Below are positions 8,974 to 16,897 of a stretch of DNA of 34,182 nucleotides, in pieces. The stretch lies in assembly GCF_001911425.1 (NCBI RefSeq), contig NZ_MPPL01000001.1, positions 1,718,980-1,753,161 of the forward strand, written 5' to 3'. The first letter of the stretch is position 1; every line of letters begins with the position of its first letter. The notes beneath the pieces are model-generated. The model was given only the letters and a program-made list of their open reading frames with translations. It was not told the origin of the DNA and searched no databases. The DNA comes from Mucilaginibacter polytrichastri (GTDB lineage: Bacteria; Bacteroidota; Bacteroidia; Sphingobacteriales; Sphingobacteriaceae). The translations under genes and the position numbers were made by a program.

Positions 8974-9408
8974 ATGAAAAAAGTTAAGATTGTTATCCTG
9001 GTTATTATAGCTTCAATAACCAGCTTTTCAGCCATTGCCCAAACAGTGCCGGCACCCGGCTTTACCATTGAAAATTATTATAAGGTGAAGTGGGGTCATG
9101 CAGATGAGTTTATTGCCCTTTGGAAAAAGAACCATTATCCATTGTTAAAAAAACTATTGGAGAAGGGGGATGTACTTAGTATTAAAGCCGAAACGCCCAT
9201 TATACACAGCAGCGAGGATAGCCGCTGGGACTTTAAAATTATACTGGTATTTAAAAATGAGCACTTGGCTTTTGATTATAGTATTGTTGATCCTTACAAA
9301 AAGCAATTATTCCCGGATCAGGATGCTTACCAAAAGGCCGAGCAATATCGTTTTGAGTTATTATTAGCCCATTGGGATGTGCCGGTAGAGGCTGTCACTT
9401 TAAACTAA
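8974..9408 (+). CDS. Small exported protein, possible dimeric alpha-beta barrel fold
   Basis: This 144-aa protein has a clear signal peptide (KKVKIVILVIIASITSFSA, cleavage near AIAQ). The mature part reads as alternating strands and helices (FTIENYYKVKWGHADEFIALW, then a long helix KNHYPLLKKLLEKGD, then DFKIILVFKN), reminiscent of EthD/NIPSNAP/ABM-type dimeric alpha-beta barrels. No catalytic residues are recognisable. It starts 21 nt after the papain-like gene on the same strand, so the two are probably co-transcribed. Its stop overlaps by 4 nt the convergent sigma-like gene. Confidence 0.6.
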   Translation: MKKVKIVILVIIASITSFSAIAQTVPAPGFTIENYYKVKWGHADEFIALWKKNHYPLLKKLLEKGDVLSIKAETPIIHSSEDSRWDFKIILVFKNEHLAFDYSIVDPYKKQLFPDQDAYQKAEQYRFELLLAHWDVPVEAVTLN

Positions 9409-9749
9409 TACTGGCAGCAAGTATTTAATGCCTCTTTTGGGGTTTGTAGTAGCTCTTCAGTAATTTTTTCTGCGTGTTTTTGGCGGTGTATAGCCTGTAA
9501 AACAGCATGTTTAACGGCCGTGTCTAGGTAATCTGTAAGCGAGTTAATTTTCAGAATCGCTCTTTTATCCCAGAGTTCGGTTAATATGTTCAGTACAATT
9601 TTTTCTGCTTTTGCCTTATCTTGCAGATGGCTGTAGGCAATACCTAAAAGCTTTTTTCCATAGCAGTAATAAATTTCGGTAATAGCAGTTTCATGTCCGT
9701 TATATAACGCATCAACAAGGTGCTGGTCTCCTTTGCAATTGTTTGGCAT
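9405..9749 (-). CDS. Degenerate sigma-70 region-2-only protein (ECF-like remnant)
   Basis: This 114-aa protein aligns by eye to ECF sigma region 2: EIYYCYGKKLLGIAYSHLQDK, then KAEKIVLNILTELWDKR, then a helix NSLTDYLDTAVKHAV. Typical ECF factors have AEDIVQEVF at the core-binding segment; here the acidic and glutamine positions are replaced (AEKIVLNIL). Region 4 is absent: the protein stops with NTCCQY about 80 residues early. It starts 8 nt after the S10 peptidase stop, as if in an operon with it. It is probably a decayed sigma factor, less likely a sigma-mimic regulator. Confidence 0.6.
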   Translation of the reverse strand: MPNNCKGDQHLVDALYNGHETAITEIYYCYGKKLLGIAYSHLQDKAKAEKIVLNILTELWDKRAILKINSLTDYLDTAVKHAVLQAIHRQKHAEKITEELLQTPKEALNTCCQY

Positions 9750-9757
9750 CTGGTATG

Positions 9758-11317
9758 TTAATTTATTTTATTATTTGATGATTGCTGATAAAACCTTTCA
9801 CCATCATTCTTTAGCTTATTATCTGCCTCTTTGCTGATGTAAACCAGGTGGCCTGCTGCATAGTAATTCATGCTGATATTTTTACGCAGATCGGGTTTCA
9901 GGCCTAAATGATCTATTACGTAAGCCGTACTGGCTACCGGGGTAGATAGGTCATAATAACCGCAAACCATGTTTATTTTTAAATGAGGGTTTTTAGTCAT
10001 CGATGTTTTTAATGATTCTGAAACATCCAGAAACCCATTGTTAGTAACCGGTTTATTGTTCCATGAGGCTAAATCTGCGGTTGCCTGGTAGGGCAAATCA
10101 TTCTGATACTTTAGTTCTTTGATGATATAGCTGTTAAAAGCAGAGACAAACAGCCCGCTCAGGTTAGCCTCGCTGGGGTCGTAGTAAGAATTTTGGTCGA
10201 CATCGTCTAAGTTATTACCTGCAAAGCGCCCATCGAAGCAACCTATCACTTTATCTGTTGTTCCTAATAGCTTTTTAAAGAACTGCCTGTCAGATACCTT
10301 TCCATTAACGCTGATCAAATAATCTCTTGGTAAACCTGTGAAATAATGCAGAGAATCAATTACACTTTGCGTAAGTGCCGGCGAAGCGGCATCGCCTTCG
10401 GCCAAAAAGTAAGCATAGGTTCTTTTGGCAAAAGTGGTGGTGCGTTTAACCAGTTCTTCGGGTGGCAGGTTTTGTAATTGGGGCGATAACCTATGGTGAT
10501 ATTGCGCAGTTACGGCGTAAGATGGCAGATAATAAATATAAGGCATCTGATTGCCACGGTTAAACTTAAGCAGCTGGTAATTAAGTGCCGATGATATTAA
10601 GGTAATACCGTTGAGATAAATATTATCATGGCTTTGCAAATACCCGGCAAGCCCAACTGCACGTACGGTACCATAACTTTCGCCTGCAATATATTTAGGG
10701 CTATCCCAGCGGTTGTTTTTGGCAATATACAGCCGAATAAATTCGCCGACAGAACTGATGTCTTCCTGGTAACCATGAAAGATATTAGGGTCAATACCAT
10801 CTTCAGCCCGGCTGTAACCTGTAGAAACAGGGTCTATAAATACCAGATCTGTAAAGCCCAGCCAGGTATAAGGGTTAGCTTCATATTGGTAGGGTGCTGC
10901 AGGTGCATCGCCTTTATCGTTTTTAAATTTAACCCTTACCGGCCCAAATGAACCCATGTGTAACCAGATAGAGGCCGAACCAGGGCCTCCATTAAAAACA
11001 AATGTAACCGGGCGTTTAGCGGCGTTAGATACTGAAGAACCCTGATAGGCTACATAAAAAATCTTAGCAATGGGTTTATTGTCTTTATTGGTAATGGGCA
11101 TGTAACCAGCCGTAGCTGTGTAATTTATATGCAGCCCGTTTACATTTAACTGGTGATGGGTAACTGATAATTGGTTACCTGTAATTTCACGGCTATTAAT
11201 AGTGGTGGCTTTAAATTTTAATGCAGATTGTGTGTACAGCTCTGATAACTTATTCCATGAACTAAACAGGAGGGTAGCAGCATTAACTAAAACAACTAAT
11301 ATGATATTCTTTTTCAT
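9758..11317 (-). CDS. Exported S10-family serine carboxypeptidase
   Basis: It has an alpha/beta-hydrolase fold with S10 hallmarks: FNGGPGSAS (oxyanion region), nucleophile Ser214 in AGESYGT, Asp456 in GYYDLSTP and His490 in AAGHLVYI. ATG 11317 is chosen over an upstream in-frame TTG (11326); it yields a hydrophobic N-terminus (KKNIILVVLVNAATLLF), so the protein is probably exported or anchored. At 519 aa it is normal for bacterial S10-like proteins. It likely removes C-terminal amino acids from peptides in the periplasm. The long 5' region carries a Cys-run leader ORF. A sigma-like gene follows after 8 nt. Confidence 0.88.
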   Translation of the reverse strand: MKKNIILVVLVNAATLLFSSWNKLSELYTQSALKFKATTINSREITGNQLSVTHHQLNVNGLHINYTATAGYMPITNKDNKPIAKIFYVAYQGSSVSNAAKRPVTFVFNGGPGSASIWLHMGSFGPVRVKFKNDKGDAPAAPYQYEANPYTWLGFTDLVFIDPVSTGYSRAEDGIDPNIFHGYQEDISSVGEFIRLYIAKNNRWDSPKYIAGESYGTVRAVGLAGYLQSHDNIYLNGITLISSALNYQLLKFNRGNQMPYIYYLPSYAVTAQYHHRLSPQLQNLPPEELVKRTTTFAKRTYAYFLAEGDAASPALTQSVIDSLHYFTGLPRDYLISVNGKVSDRQFFKKLLGTTDKVIGCFDGRFAGNNLDDVDQNSYYDPSEANLSGLFVSAFNSYIIKELKYQNDLPYQATADLASWNNKPVTNNGFLDVSESLKTSMTKNPHLKINMVCGYYDLSTPVASTAYVIDHLGLKPDLRKNISMNYYAAGHLVYISKEADNKLKNDGERFYQQSSNNKIN

Positions 11318-11508
11318 GACGATCAATTAGTGAGGTTGTGATCACGAAAAGAATAGTATTGTTTAAAGGTTATTGCTAACCTGAAAGCCAAATTTTTATA
11401 TATACTTACCATGACGGTGTGAAAAATGATAGAAAAATAGAAATGGATATAACCGGCTTCACTCAGCAGGTAAAAGGGCAGATCAGCAAAATAATCTGTA
11501 TGGGATAA

Positions 11509-11592
11509 TTAGCAACAACAGCAACACATGGCCTTTGCCGACAAAGGCATTCGCATTCGGGATGCGGTGTTTATGAATAATGAGTGTTGCAT
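11509..11592 (-). CDS. Cysteine-run leader peptide (27 aa) upstream of the S10 carboxypeptidase
   Basis: ATG at 11592 opens a 27-codon frame starting MQHSLF and ending AKAMCCCCC; the end reads ATG TGT TGC TGT TGT TGC TAA. The start resembles MKHSL of the leader at 168-296, and both close with Met followed by a Cys run. It begins about 27 nt after the predicted start of transcription from TACCTTTG (11623-11630) and ends 191 nt before the S10 start. The coding bases themselves fold into a three-stem structure (separate entry). No significant upstream Shine-Dalgarno is seen, which is usual in this phylum. Function as a Cys-dependent attenuator is inferred. Confidence 0.62.
   Translation of the reverse strand: MQHSLFINTASRMRMPLSAKAMCCCCC
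11521..11590 (-). promoter_or_regulatory. Three-way-junction fold within the S10 leader ORF
   Basis: Three perfect stems nest. The outer stem is GCAACAC (11521-11527) with GTGTTGC (11584-11590). The first inner stem is GCCTTTG (11531-11537) with CAAAGGC (11542-11548), with a 4-base loop. The second is CGCAT (11552-11556) with ATGCG (11562-11566), with a 5-base loop. In the transcript the outer stem pairs the codons after the leader's start with its first Cys codons, so translation would melt it. A weak hairpin (11479-11483 with 11494-11498) followed by CCCTTTT lies just downstream. Confidence 0.5.
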
Positions 11593-11622
11593 TTAATAAT
11601 ATCTACTAATATTGTAGTCTTT

Positions 11623-11630
11623 CAAAGGTA
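11623..11630 (-). promoter_or_regulatory. Promoter -7 element for the S10 leader transcript
   Basis: TACCTTTG on the minus strand is an exact TAnnTTTG match. The predicted start is near 11619, giving a 300-nt untranslated region that contains the leader ORF. A clear -33 TTG is missing (CTG at about the right distance). Confidence 0.5.
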
Positions 11631-11693
11631 TCAAAATATCCGTTATCTCTACAGTTTTAATAATCTTTAATTATCGGGTTTAAGCAGCCCGGT

Positions 11694-12605
11694 TCAGTAT
11701 GTTTTAGACAAATAAGGATTCTGTTTCAGTTCGTTAAACAGCGCTTTAGTTTTAGGTAAACCATCTTGCCCATTTACTGCAAAATACCAGAATTCTTCCA
11801 GGTCGCCATCATTCATGGCCATTTGCATTACACCCTGCGATTTATGCTCTGCAATTTCCCAGTTTACAATTACCTTATAATTTACCCGGTGTTTAAAACT
11901 GAAGGACGCTGTACGATCTACATTAAATACAGCAGTATCTGTTAAAGATTTCGAAATTGGATAATTAGCATATTGGGTATACCGGCAGGTGGTATCTGTT
12001 TTATTCCTGATCCTTGCACCCAAAATTATTGGCCTGCCGTGTTCTGGCAGGTTTTGCACTACACTCAACGCAAGCAGGGTAGCGGCTTTGTGCTGCCCAT
12101 GCGTGGCAGGTTCGGGCAGCATGCAAAAAATGAAATCATAATGCCCGTCTGCCAGTACATTTTTTAGTTGTCGTTTAATCTTTGTCACATTCCACGAGGT
12201 ATCCAGCGGATCTTTCTCGTTCAGGCTGTAATGCGAGTCTTTCTGATCTAAAAAATAGTACTTATTAATCCCTAAAATATGTCCGGCATTTTTAATCTCC
12301 TGTTTTCTGATGTGCGGGAGATTACTACGTCCAATCTTTTCATCGGTTAGTTCCAGGTGATAATAATTTTCGGCCAGGGTAGAATACTTGTAACCGGCTT
12401 CGCCGTTGGTAATAATAAACAGGTCTACCGTTCCGTGCTGCTCTTTGGTAATTTTATACAATGAGGTAGAAAATGTGCTTTCATCATCCGGATGGGCCAT
12501 CACAACCAGCACACGTGGCCTGGCTGTTGTATTTTGAGCCCTTACCTGATAAATGCTGGTCATCATCAGTACACCGGTAATTAAAATTAAAGCCTGTTTT
12601 TTCAT
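11694..12605 (-). CDS. Exported PIG-L (LmbE-like) family deacetylase
   Basis: It has a signal peptide (KKQALILITGVLMMTSIYQVRA). The zinc-site motif AHPDDE at residues 37-42 is diagnostic of the PIG-L/LmbE de-N-acetylase fold; a second metal His is likely in ATHGQHKAA. It has 303 aa. The family removes acetyl groups from GlcNAc-type substrates, including BshB/MshB in low-molecular-weight thiol synthesis, but this protein is exported, so a cell-surface or dietary glycan substrate is more likely. It starts 34 nt after the 3' end of tRNA-Cys, downstream of a promoter and a Cys-run leader ORF on the same strand, so the tRNA may lie in its 5' leader. Confidence 0.87.
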   Translation of the reverse strand: MKKQALILITGVLMMTSIYQVRAQNTTARPRVLVVMAHPDDESTFSTSLYKITKEQHGTVDLFIITNGEAGYKYSTLAENYYHLELTDEKIGRSNLPHIRKQEIKNAGHILGINKYYFLDQKDSHYSLNEKDPLDTSWNVTKIKRQLKNVLADGHYDFIFCMLPEPATHGQHKAATLLALSVVQNLPEHGRPIILGARIRNKTDTTCRYTQYANYPISKSLTDTAVFNVDRTASFSFKHRVNYKVIVNWEIAEHKSQGVMQMAMNDGDLEEFWYFAVNGQDGLPKTKALFNELKQNPYLSKTY

Positions 12606-12639
12606 ATCATCTCATCATTGCAGCCGGATAATTGATTGG

Positions 12640-12711
12640 AGGTCAGAAGCGGATTCGAACCGCCGTATCAGGTTTTGCAGACCTGTGCCTAAGCCACTCG
12701 GCCATCTGACC
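12640..12711 (-). tRNA. tRNA-Cys (GCA)
   Basis: The cloverleaf is well formed: acceptor GGTCAGA with TCTGACC (7 of 7 pairs), D-arm GCC/GGC, anticodon stem CAGGT with ACCTG around CTGCAAA (anticodon GCA), T-arm GGCGG-TTCGAAT-CCGCT, discriminator T, no encoded CCA. It lies between a Cys-run leader ORF and the PIG-L gene, all on the minus strand. Confidence 0.97.
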
Positions 12712-12766
12712 ATTTTTTTATATAAAGAGCTATTTAATTGCAGTTGATGCCTGCAAAAACAAAATC

Positions 12767-12838
12767 TCAGCAACAACAATAAACACCTTTGAGAAAGGGG
12801 CCGGAAAAAGAAGCAGATGATAAACTTGTTTTAACCAT
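12767..12838 (-). CDS. Cysteine-run leader peptide (23 aa) upstream of tRNA-Cys and PIG-L
   Basis: ATG at 12838 opens 23 codons starting MVKTSLSSASF and ending KGVYCCC, with the last codons TGT TGT TGC TGA. It is third in the window with the same plan: a short Ser-rich body and a terminal Cys run. It starts 30 nt after the predicted transcription start from a good TTG-N19-TACATTTG promoter. Downstream on the same strand come a small hairpin (TTGCAG 12738-12743 with CTGCAA 12751-12756), the tRNA-Cys and the PIG-L gene. Translation and role are inferred. Confidence 0.55.
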   Translation of the reverse strand: MVKTSLSSASFSGPFLKGVYCCC

Positions 12839-12871
12839 TGTTTAATAATGTATACTATTTTAGTAGACATT

Positions 12872-12901
12872 CAAATGTAGTAAATGTTTTCTTAAATACA
12901 A
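12872..12901 (-). promoter_or_regulatory. Bacteroidetes-type promoter for leader ORF-tRNA-Cys-PIG-L
   Basis: On the minus strand TTG (12901-12899), a 19-nt spacer and TACATTTG (12879-12872) match the -33/-7 consensus fully. The predicted start is near 12868. Confidence 0.65.
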
Positions 12902-13027
12902 GCCTTATCTAAAATGTATTGTAATAATTAAGATTGCCTGCCAGCGGATCAATGCTGCATTACCGATTAATGGAAAATATACAATACAAGGACATAAATT
13001 ACAAATAGGCGGCTTTTCTAGTAAAAT

Positions 13028-13118
13028 GTGTTAACGTAACATTTAAAATATATTCCCTCTCGCGTTGTAATTAATCCGTATCGCGTTAACACGATCGTAA
13101 AATATACCTCACTTTTGC
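13028..13118 (+). promoter_or_regulatory. Promoter region of the heme uptake operon with inverted repeat
   Basis: GTGTTAACG (13028-13036) and CGTTAACAC (13084-13092) are perfect 9-bp inverted copies, 47 bp apart. A near-consensus -7 element, CACTTTTGC, lies at 13110-13118, about 28 nt before the receptor ATG. The downstream repeat arm sits where the -33 element would be, so a repressor binding both arms could block transcription. Which regulator binds is unknown. Confidence 0.45.
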
Positions 13119-13145
13119 GCCACTATTAATAATTAGTCTAAATAA

Positions 13146-15407
13146 ATGCAAGGTAGAATTATACTTACGTTTTTGTTGGTTGTGAACACCCTAAGCAACC
13201 TCTCAGCCCAAAACAATTATGGAAAAGTTACCGGGAAAATAATAACGAAAGACGGGCAGCCTGCTACAGGTATATCAGTTTCTATTCTTAATACCCGTTT
13301 CGGGGCATCTTCCCAAACGGATGGTACTTACGTGCTTAAAGTTACTCCAGGTAAATACCGGGTTCAATACAAGGCATTGGGTATGACAACAAAGGAGTTA
13401 GGCATTGAAGTATTAAAAGACCAAACTACCAGGGTAGCAGATATTGTATTGGAACTTAACTCTTTTCAATTAAAAGATGTGGTTGTAACAGGCCAGTATG
13501 CACCACAATCGCTCAAAAACTCGGTATACATGGTGAGGACGATTACCAATGACCAGATCCGTTTAAGAAATGCCACTAAAATTCAGGAGGTGTTGAGCGA
13601 TCAGCTTGGTTTTAGGTTTACTAATGATTTAACATTAGGAACATCGGATGTATCATTAATGGGGATAACCGGGCAGCGTGTAAAGATATTGCTGGATGGT
13701 GTGCCGCTTCTAGATCGTGGTGAAACACGGGAAAGTCTTAACCAAATAGATATTAATTCAATTGACCATATAGAGATTGTAGAAGGGCCTATGTCTGTAA
13801 GTTATGGTAGTGATGCCCTGGCTGGGGTAATAAACCTGATTACTAAAAAGTCTCCCGGTGGCGAACAATTAGATGTGCATGCCCGTTTGCAGGAAGAAAC
13901 AGCCGGAAAGCAGTACGATGCCTTCCGGGGTAGTGGTACGCACTTTGAAAACGTGGGTTTAAACTGGAGCCACAAGGGCTGGGAGCTGGGCGGTAATTTT
14001 TCGCGCAATAACTTTGACGGTGCTGTTGCCGGCTGGATGCCTAAAGATCAATGGCTGGGCAATGCGATTGCCGGCTATCGTACCAATAAATTTCATATCT
14101 GGTACAGGCTCGATGGAGAAAACGAAACCTTGAAAAATGATGGGGAACCCAACGTTAATAACGGTATTGAAACCGATGCCCATTATATATCATACAGGTG
14201 GATGCACCAATTGCAAACAGAATGGCTGATTAATAAAAATTTAAGTTTTAGCGGTGCGGCATCATATACCAATTATAATCGCCGTACACTTACAACTACC
14301 TACAATACAATTACCGGCGAGACGCGTTTAACAGTGGGTGCAGGCGAACAGGATAAAGCACTGTTTGATACCAAATTTGTTAGGGGGACTGCACAGTATC
14401 GTATTTCTGATATATTTTCTTTACAGCCCGGGTTTGAAATTAACCTTACCGGCAGCAGCGGTGCCCGTATAGCCGGCACACCAACTATTAATGATTATGC
14501 CTTCTTCGTATCGTCTGAGATTCACCCGTTGGCGGGCGTAAGTATCAGGCCGGGGGTAAGGTTTATTAAAAACTCTATTTATGATGCGCCTCCTGCCATA
14601 CCGTCTATCAATACAAAGTTTACGCTTTCAAACGCACTTGATTTGCGCCTGGCTTATGCACGTGGCTTCCGCTCGCCTGCACTAAGAGAGCTTTACTTTA
14701 ATTTCTTTGATGCCAACCACTCCATCAGAGGGAATACTAACCTAAAAGCCGAATTTTCTAACAGTTATAACGGCTCGTTAACATGGCAGTCGTTAGGTGC
14801 AGGTTCGGTTAAGTTTAAATCTTCGCTAAGCGGCTTTTACAATGATTTTACCAACCTTATAACCACAGGCTATGATCCTGCCAACCCATCTGTTATGACT
14901 TATATCAACATTGATAAAGCTAAAACCAAAGGTGGCAGTATTGATAATACTATTTATTATAAAAACCTGCAGGCCAGAGTTGGTTTTGCCTACATCGGCA
15001 CTTATAGCAAGCTGCAAACCGATACTTTAAACCAAGCTGCCTTTGTATGGTACCCCGAGGTAAGCAGTACATTATTATATCACTTTAAAAAGCTTAAGGG
15101 AGATATCAGCCTTTTCTACAAATTTAACGGCACGCTGCCAACTTATGAGGTTATAACCACAACCACCGGTGCAACGGTTATTAACCTGGCCAAACGTTCG
15201 GCTTTCAGCACCGCCGATATCACGTTTAATAAAATAATAACCAAATCAATCACTATAGCGGCGGGTGCAAAAAACTTGTTTAACGTAACCAATGTAAACA
15301 ATACCTCGCTTAATGTAGGTAGTGCACATAGCACCGGCGGCCCGGTGCCATTGGGTTACGGCAGGTCTTATTTCCTGGGCCTCGATTTTCATTTCAGCAA
15401 ACACTAA
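13146..15407 (+). CDS. TonB-dependent receptor, HmuR-like (heme uptake)
   Basis: It has a signal peptide (cleavage near LSAQ), a carboxypeptidase-regulatory-like domain (about 25-100) and a plug domain (about 115-230) with GQRVKILLDGVPLLDRGE and HIEIVEGPMSVSYGSDALAGV, followed by a barrel ending in a hydrophobic strand (SYFLGLDFHFSK). At 753 aa it is of the classical ligand-gated size, not SusC size. The next gene, 41 nt downstream, encodes an HmuY-type heme-binding lipoprotein, so the pair resembles the HmuR/HmuY system of Porphyromonas. Heme as substrate is inferred from this partner. Confidence 0.88.
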   Translation: MQGRIILTFLLVVNTLSNLSAQNNYGKVTGKIITKDGQPATGISVSILNTRFGASSQTDGTYVLKVTPGKYRVQYKALGMTTKELGIEVLKDQTTRVADIVLELNSFQLKDVVVTGQYAPQSLKNSVYMVRTITNDQIRLRNATKIQEVLSDQLGFRFTNDLTLGTSDVSLMGITGQRVKILLDGVPLLDRGETRESLNQIDINSIDHIEIVEGPMSVSYGSDALAGVINLITKKSPGGEQLDVHARLQEETAGKQYDAFRGSGTHFENVGLNWSHKGWELGGNFSRNNFDGAVAGWMPKDQWLGNAIAGYRTNKFHIWYRLDGENETLKNDGEPNVNNGIETDAHYISYRWMHQLQTEWLINKNLSFSGAASYTNYNRRTLTTTYNTITGETRLTVGAGEQDKALFDTKFVRGTAQYRISDIFSLQPGFEINLTGSSGARIAGTPTINDYAFFVSSEIHPLAGVSIRPGVRFIKNSIYDAPPAIPSINTKFTLSNALDLRLAYARGFRSPALRELYFNFFDANHSIRGNTNLKAEFSNSYNGSLTWQSLGAGSVKFKSSLSGFYNDFTNLITTGYDPANPSVMTYINIDKAKTKGGSIDNTIYYKNLQARVGFAYIGTYSKLQTDTLNQAAFVWYPEVSSTLLYHFKKLKGDISLFYKFNGTLPTYEVITTTTGATVINLAKRSAFSTADITFNKIITKSITIAAGAKNLFNVTNVNNTSLNVGSAHSTGGPVPLGYGRSYFLGLDFHFSKH

Positions 15408-15448
15408 TAAACACAAATAGATAACAATAAACTAAAAACAACTTAATC

Positions 15449-16810
15449 ATGAAAAAAATCCTATACCTAATGTTAGGCTTCGTGCTGGTAATGGGCGCTT
15501 GTAAAAAAAGTGATCCGCCTCTTCCTGATAACTTAATTAATTTCTCAGCAGCTACATTAGGGTTCGAATCTACAACAACATCAACCAGCATTACGCTTAA
15601 CCTAAGCCGGGTTACAGATGTGGCTATCCCAGTAACTATCGGTTTAACTACTACCGGCGTAACTTACGGTACCGAATTTACAACAAACGCAGCGGCCACC
15701 AATGGTACCATTAACCTAACTATCCCGGCAGGGAGCGGCTCTGCTACGCTTAGAATAGATAAAAAAACAGGCGTTTTCTTAAACGGAAATGAGTCGGTTA
15801 CATTTACTATTAAAACTGCGGGAAGCCCTGTTATAGTTGGTACAACCAATCAGTTAAAATTAAGCTTTGCCGCTATTACCTCAACCGGGTCAACAATAAC
15901 GCTTAATGGCGGTACCGGTGGTTCTTCGGCAGTAAACTCGGTATTTGTTGATTTCAGCGCCAATGCGCAAACATCAGTTTTACGCTCGAGCTGGGATTTA
16001 GGTTTTTATGCCGGAGACGACTTTAGGGTTATCTTAAACAACACTACTGCTGCTTCTGTAATTGCTGTTAACAAAACAGATTTAGCGCAGGTTTCGGCAA
16101 CTGATGTTACCCTTGCCAATCTGGAATTGGGCTTTGGTAAAGGCACTTTCAGCATTTTTGATGATGTTAACGGCGATTTAACTAAGACAGCAATCCCTGT
16201 GGTATCTGCAACAGATGCTGATAACAAAGTATATGTAATTAACCGTGCAGGTGGCGCCGGGACAACGGCTGCTTTGGCCGATCTGTATAAAATACGTGTA
16301 CTGAGAACTACAGGTGGTTATACTTTACAATATGCCAAATTAAATGAAACCACATTTAAAACGCTTACAATAACTAAAAACAGTGCATACAACTTTAACT
16401 ATGTATCGTTTGATACAGGTGCACAGGTAAGTGTAGAGCCAACCAAAGACCACTGGGATATGGAGTGGACGTATAGCATTTACTATACCGGTACTACACC
16501 TTATGCTTTTGCCGATTTAGTATTTACCAATTACCTGGGTAGTGTATCTACTGCCGAAGTATTAACAAGCACAGTAAGCTACGATGCTTATGCTGCTGCT
16601 AATGTAACTGGTACTACTTTCCTTACCGGCCGTAATACTATTGCTTCAAACTGGCGTGCTACAACGGGTACTATTGGTGTTAAAACCGATCGTTTCTACG
16701 TAATTAAAGATGCTTCGGGTAATGTTTACAAACTTAAATTCATCAGCTTTATTACAAATGACGGCGGTACACGCGGTTATCCTGTAATTCAATATGCCTT
16801 GGTGAAATAA
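15449..16810 (+). CDS. HmuY-family heme-binding lipoprotein with extra N-terminal beta domain
   Basis: The lipobox is VMGAC (Cys about residue 18), followed by KKSDPPLP. Residues about 25-130 form a Thr/Ser-rich beta-sandwich-like region (VTYGTEFTTN, then ESVTFTIKTAG) similar to Calx-beta repeats. Residues about 150-453 carry HmuY-like features: SVFVDFSANAQTSVLRSSWDLGFY, VSFDTGAQVSVEPTKDHWD and WTYSIYY. Porphyromonas HmuY is about 216 aa; this protein is 453 aa, so it is a fusion or extended form. It probably takes heme from host or environmental proteins at the surface and passes it to the TonB receptor of the same operon. Confidence 0.82.
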   Translation: MKKILYLMLGFVLVMGACKKSDPPLPDNLINFSAATLGFESTTTSTSITLNLSRVTDVAIPVTIGLTTTGVTYGTEFTTNAAATNGTINLTIPAGSGSATLRIDKKTGVFLNGNESVTFTIKTAGSPVIVGTTNQLKLSFAAITSTGSTITLNGGTGGSSAVNSVFVDFSANAQTSVLRSSWDLGFYAGDDFRVILNNTTAASVIAVNKTDLAQVSATDVTLANLELGFGKGTFSIFDDVNGDLTKTAIPVVSATDADNKVYVINRAGGAGTTAALADLYKIRVLRTTGGYTLQYAKLNETTFKTLTITKNSAYNFNYVSFDTGAQVSVEPTKDHWDMEWTYSIYYTGTTPYAFADLVFTNYLGSVSTAEVLTSTVSYDAYAAANVTGTTFLTGRNTIASNWRATTGTIGVKTDRFYVIKDASGNVYKLKFISFITNDGGTRGYPVIQYALVK

Positions 16811-16835
16811 GCAGAATTACAGTTCCTATAAAAAA

Positions 16836-16867
16836 GGCATCCATCTGATAAAAACCAGATGGATGCC
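16836..16867. terminator. Bidirectional Rho-independent terminator
   Basis: A perfect 12-bp stem, GGCATCCATCTG (16836-16847) with CAGATGGATGCC (16856-16867), has an 8-nt loop and is flanked by A-run on the left and T-run on the right. It ends the HmuY operon on + and the GIN-domain gene on -. Confidence 0.92.
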
Positions 16868-16897
16868 TTTTTTATAATGCATTTTTTTATTTAAATA

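Noticed and set aside
11521..11590. Stand-alone riboswitch or small RNA
   Set aside because: The fold lies almost entirely in a leader ORF with a Cys run, so a translated leader explains it better than an independent RNA class.
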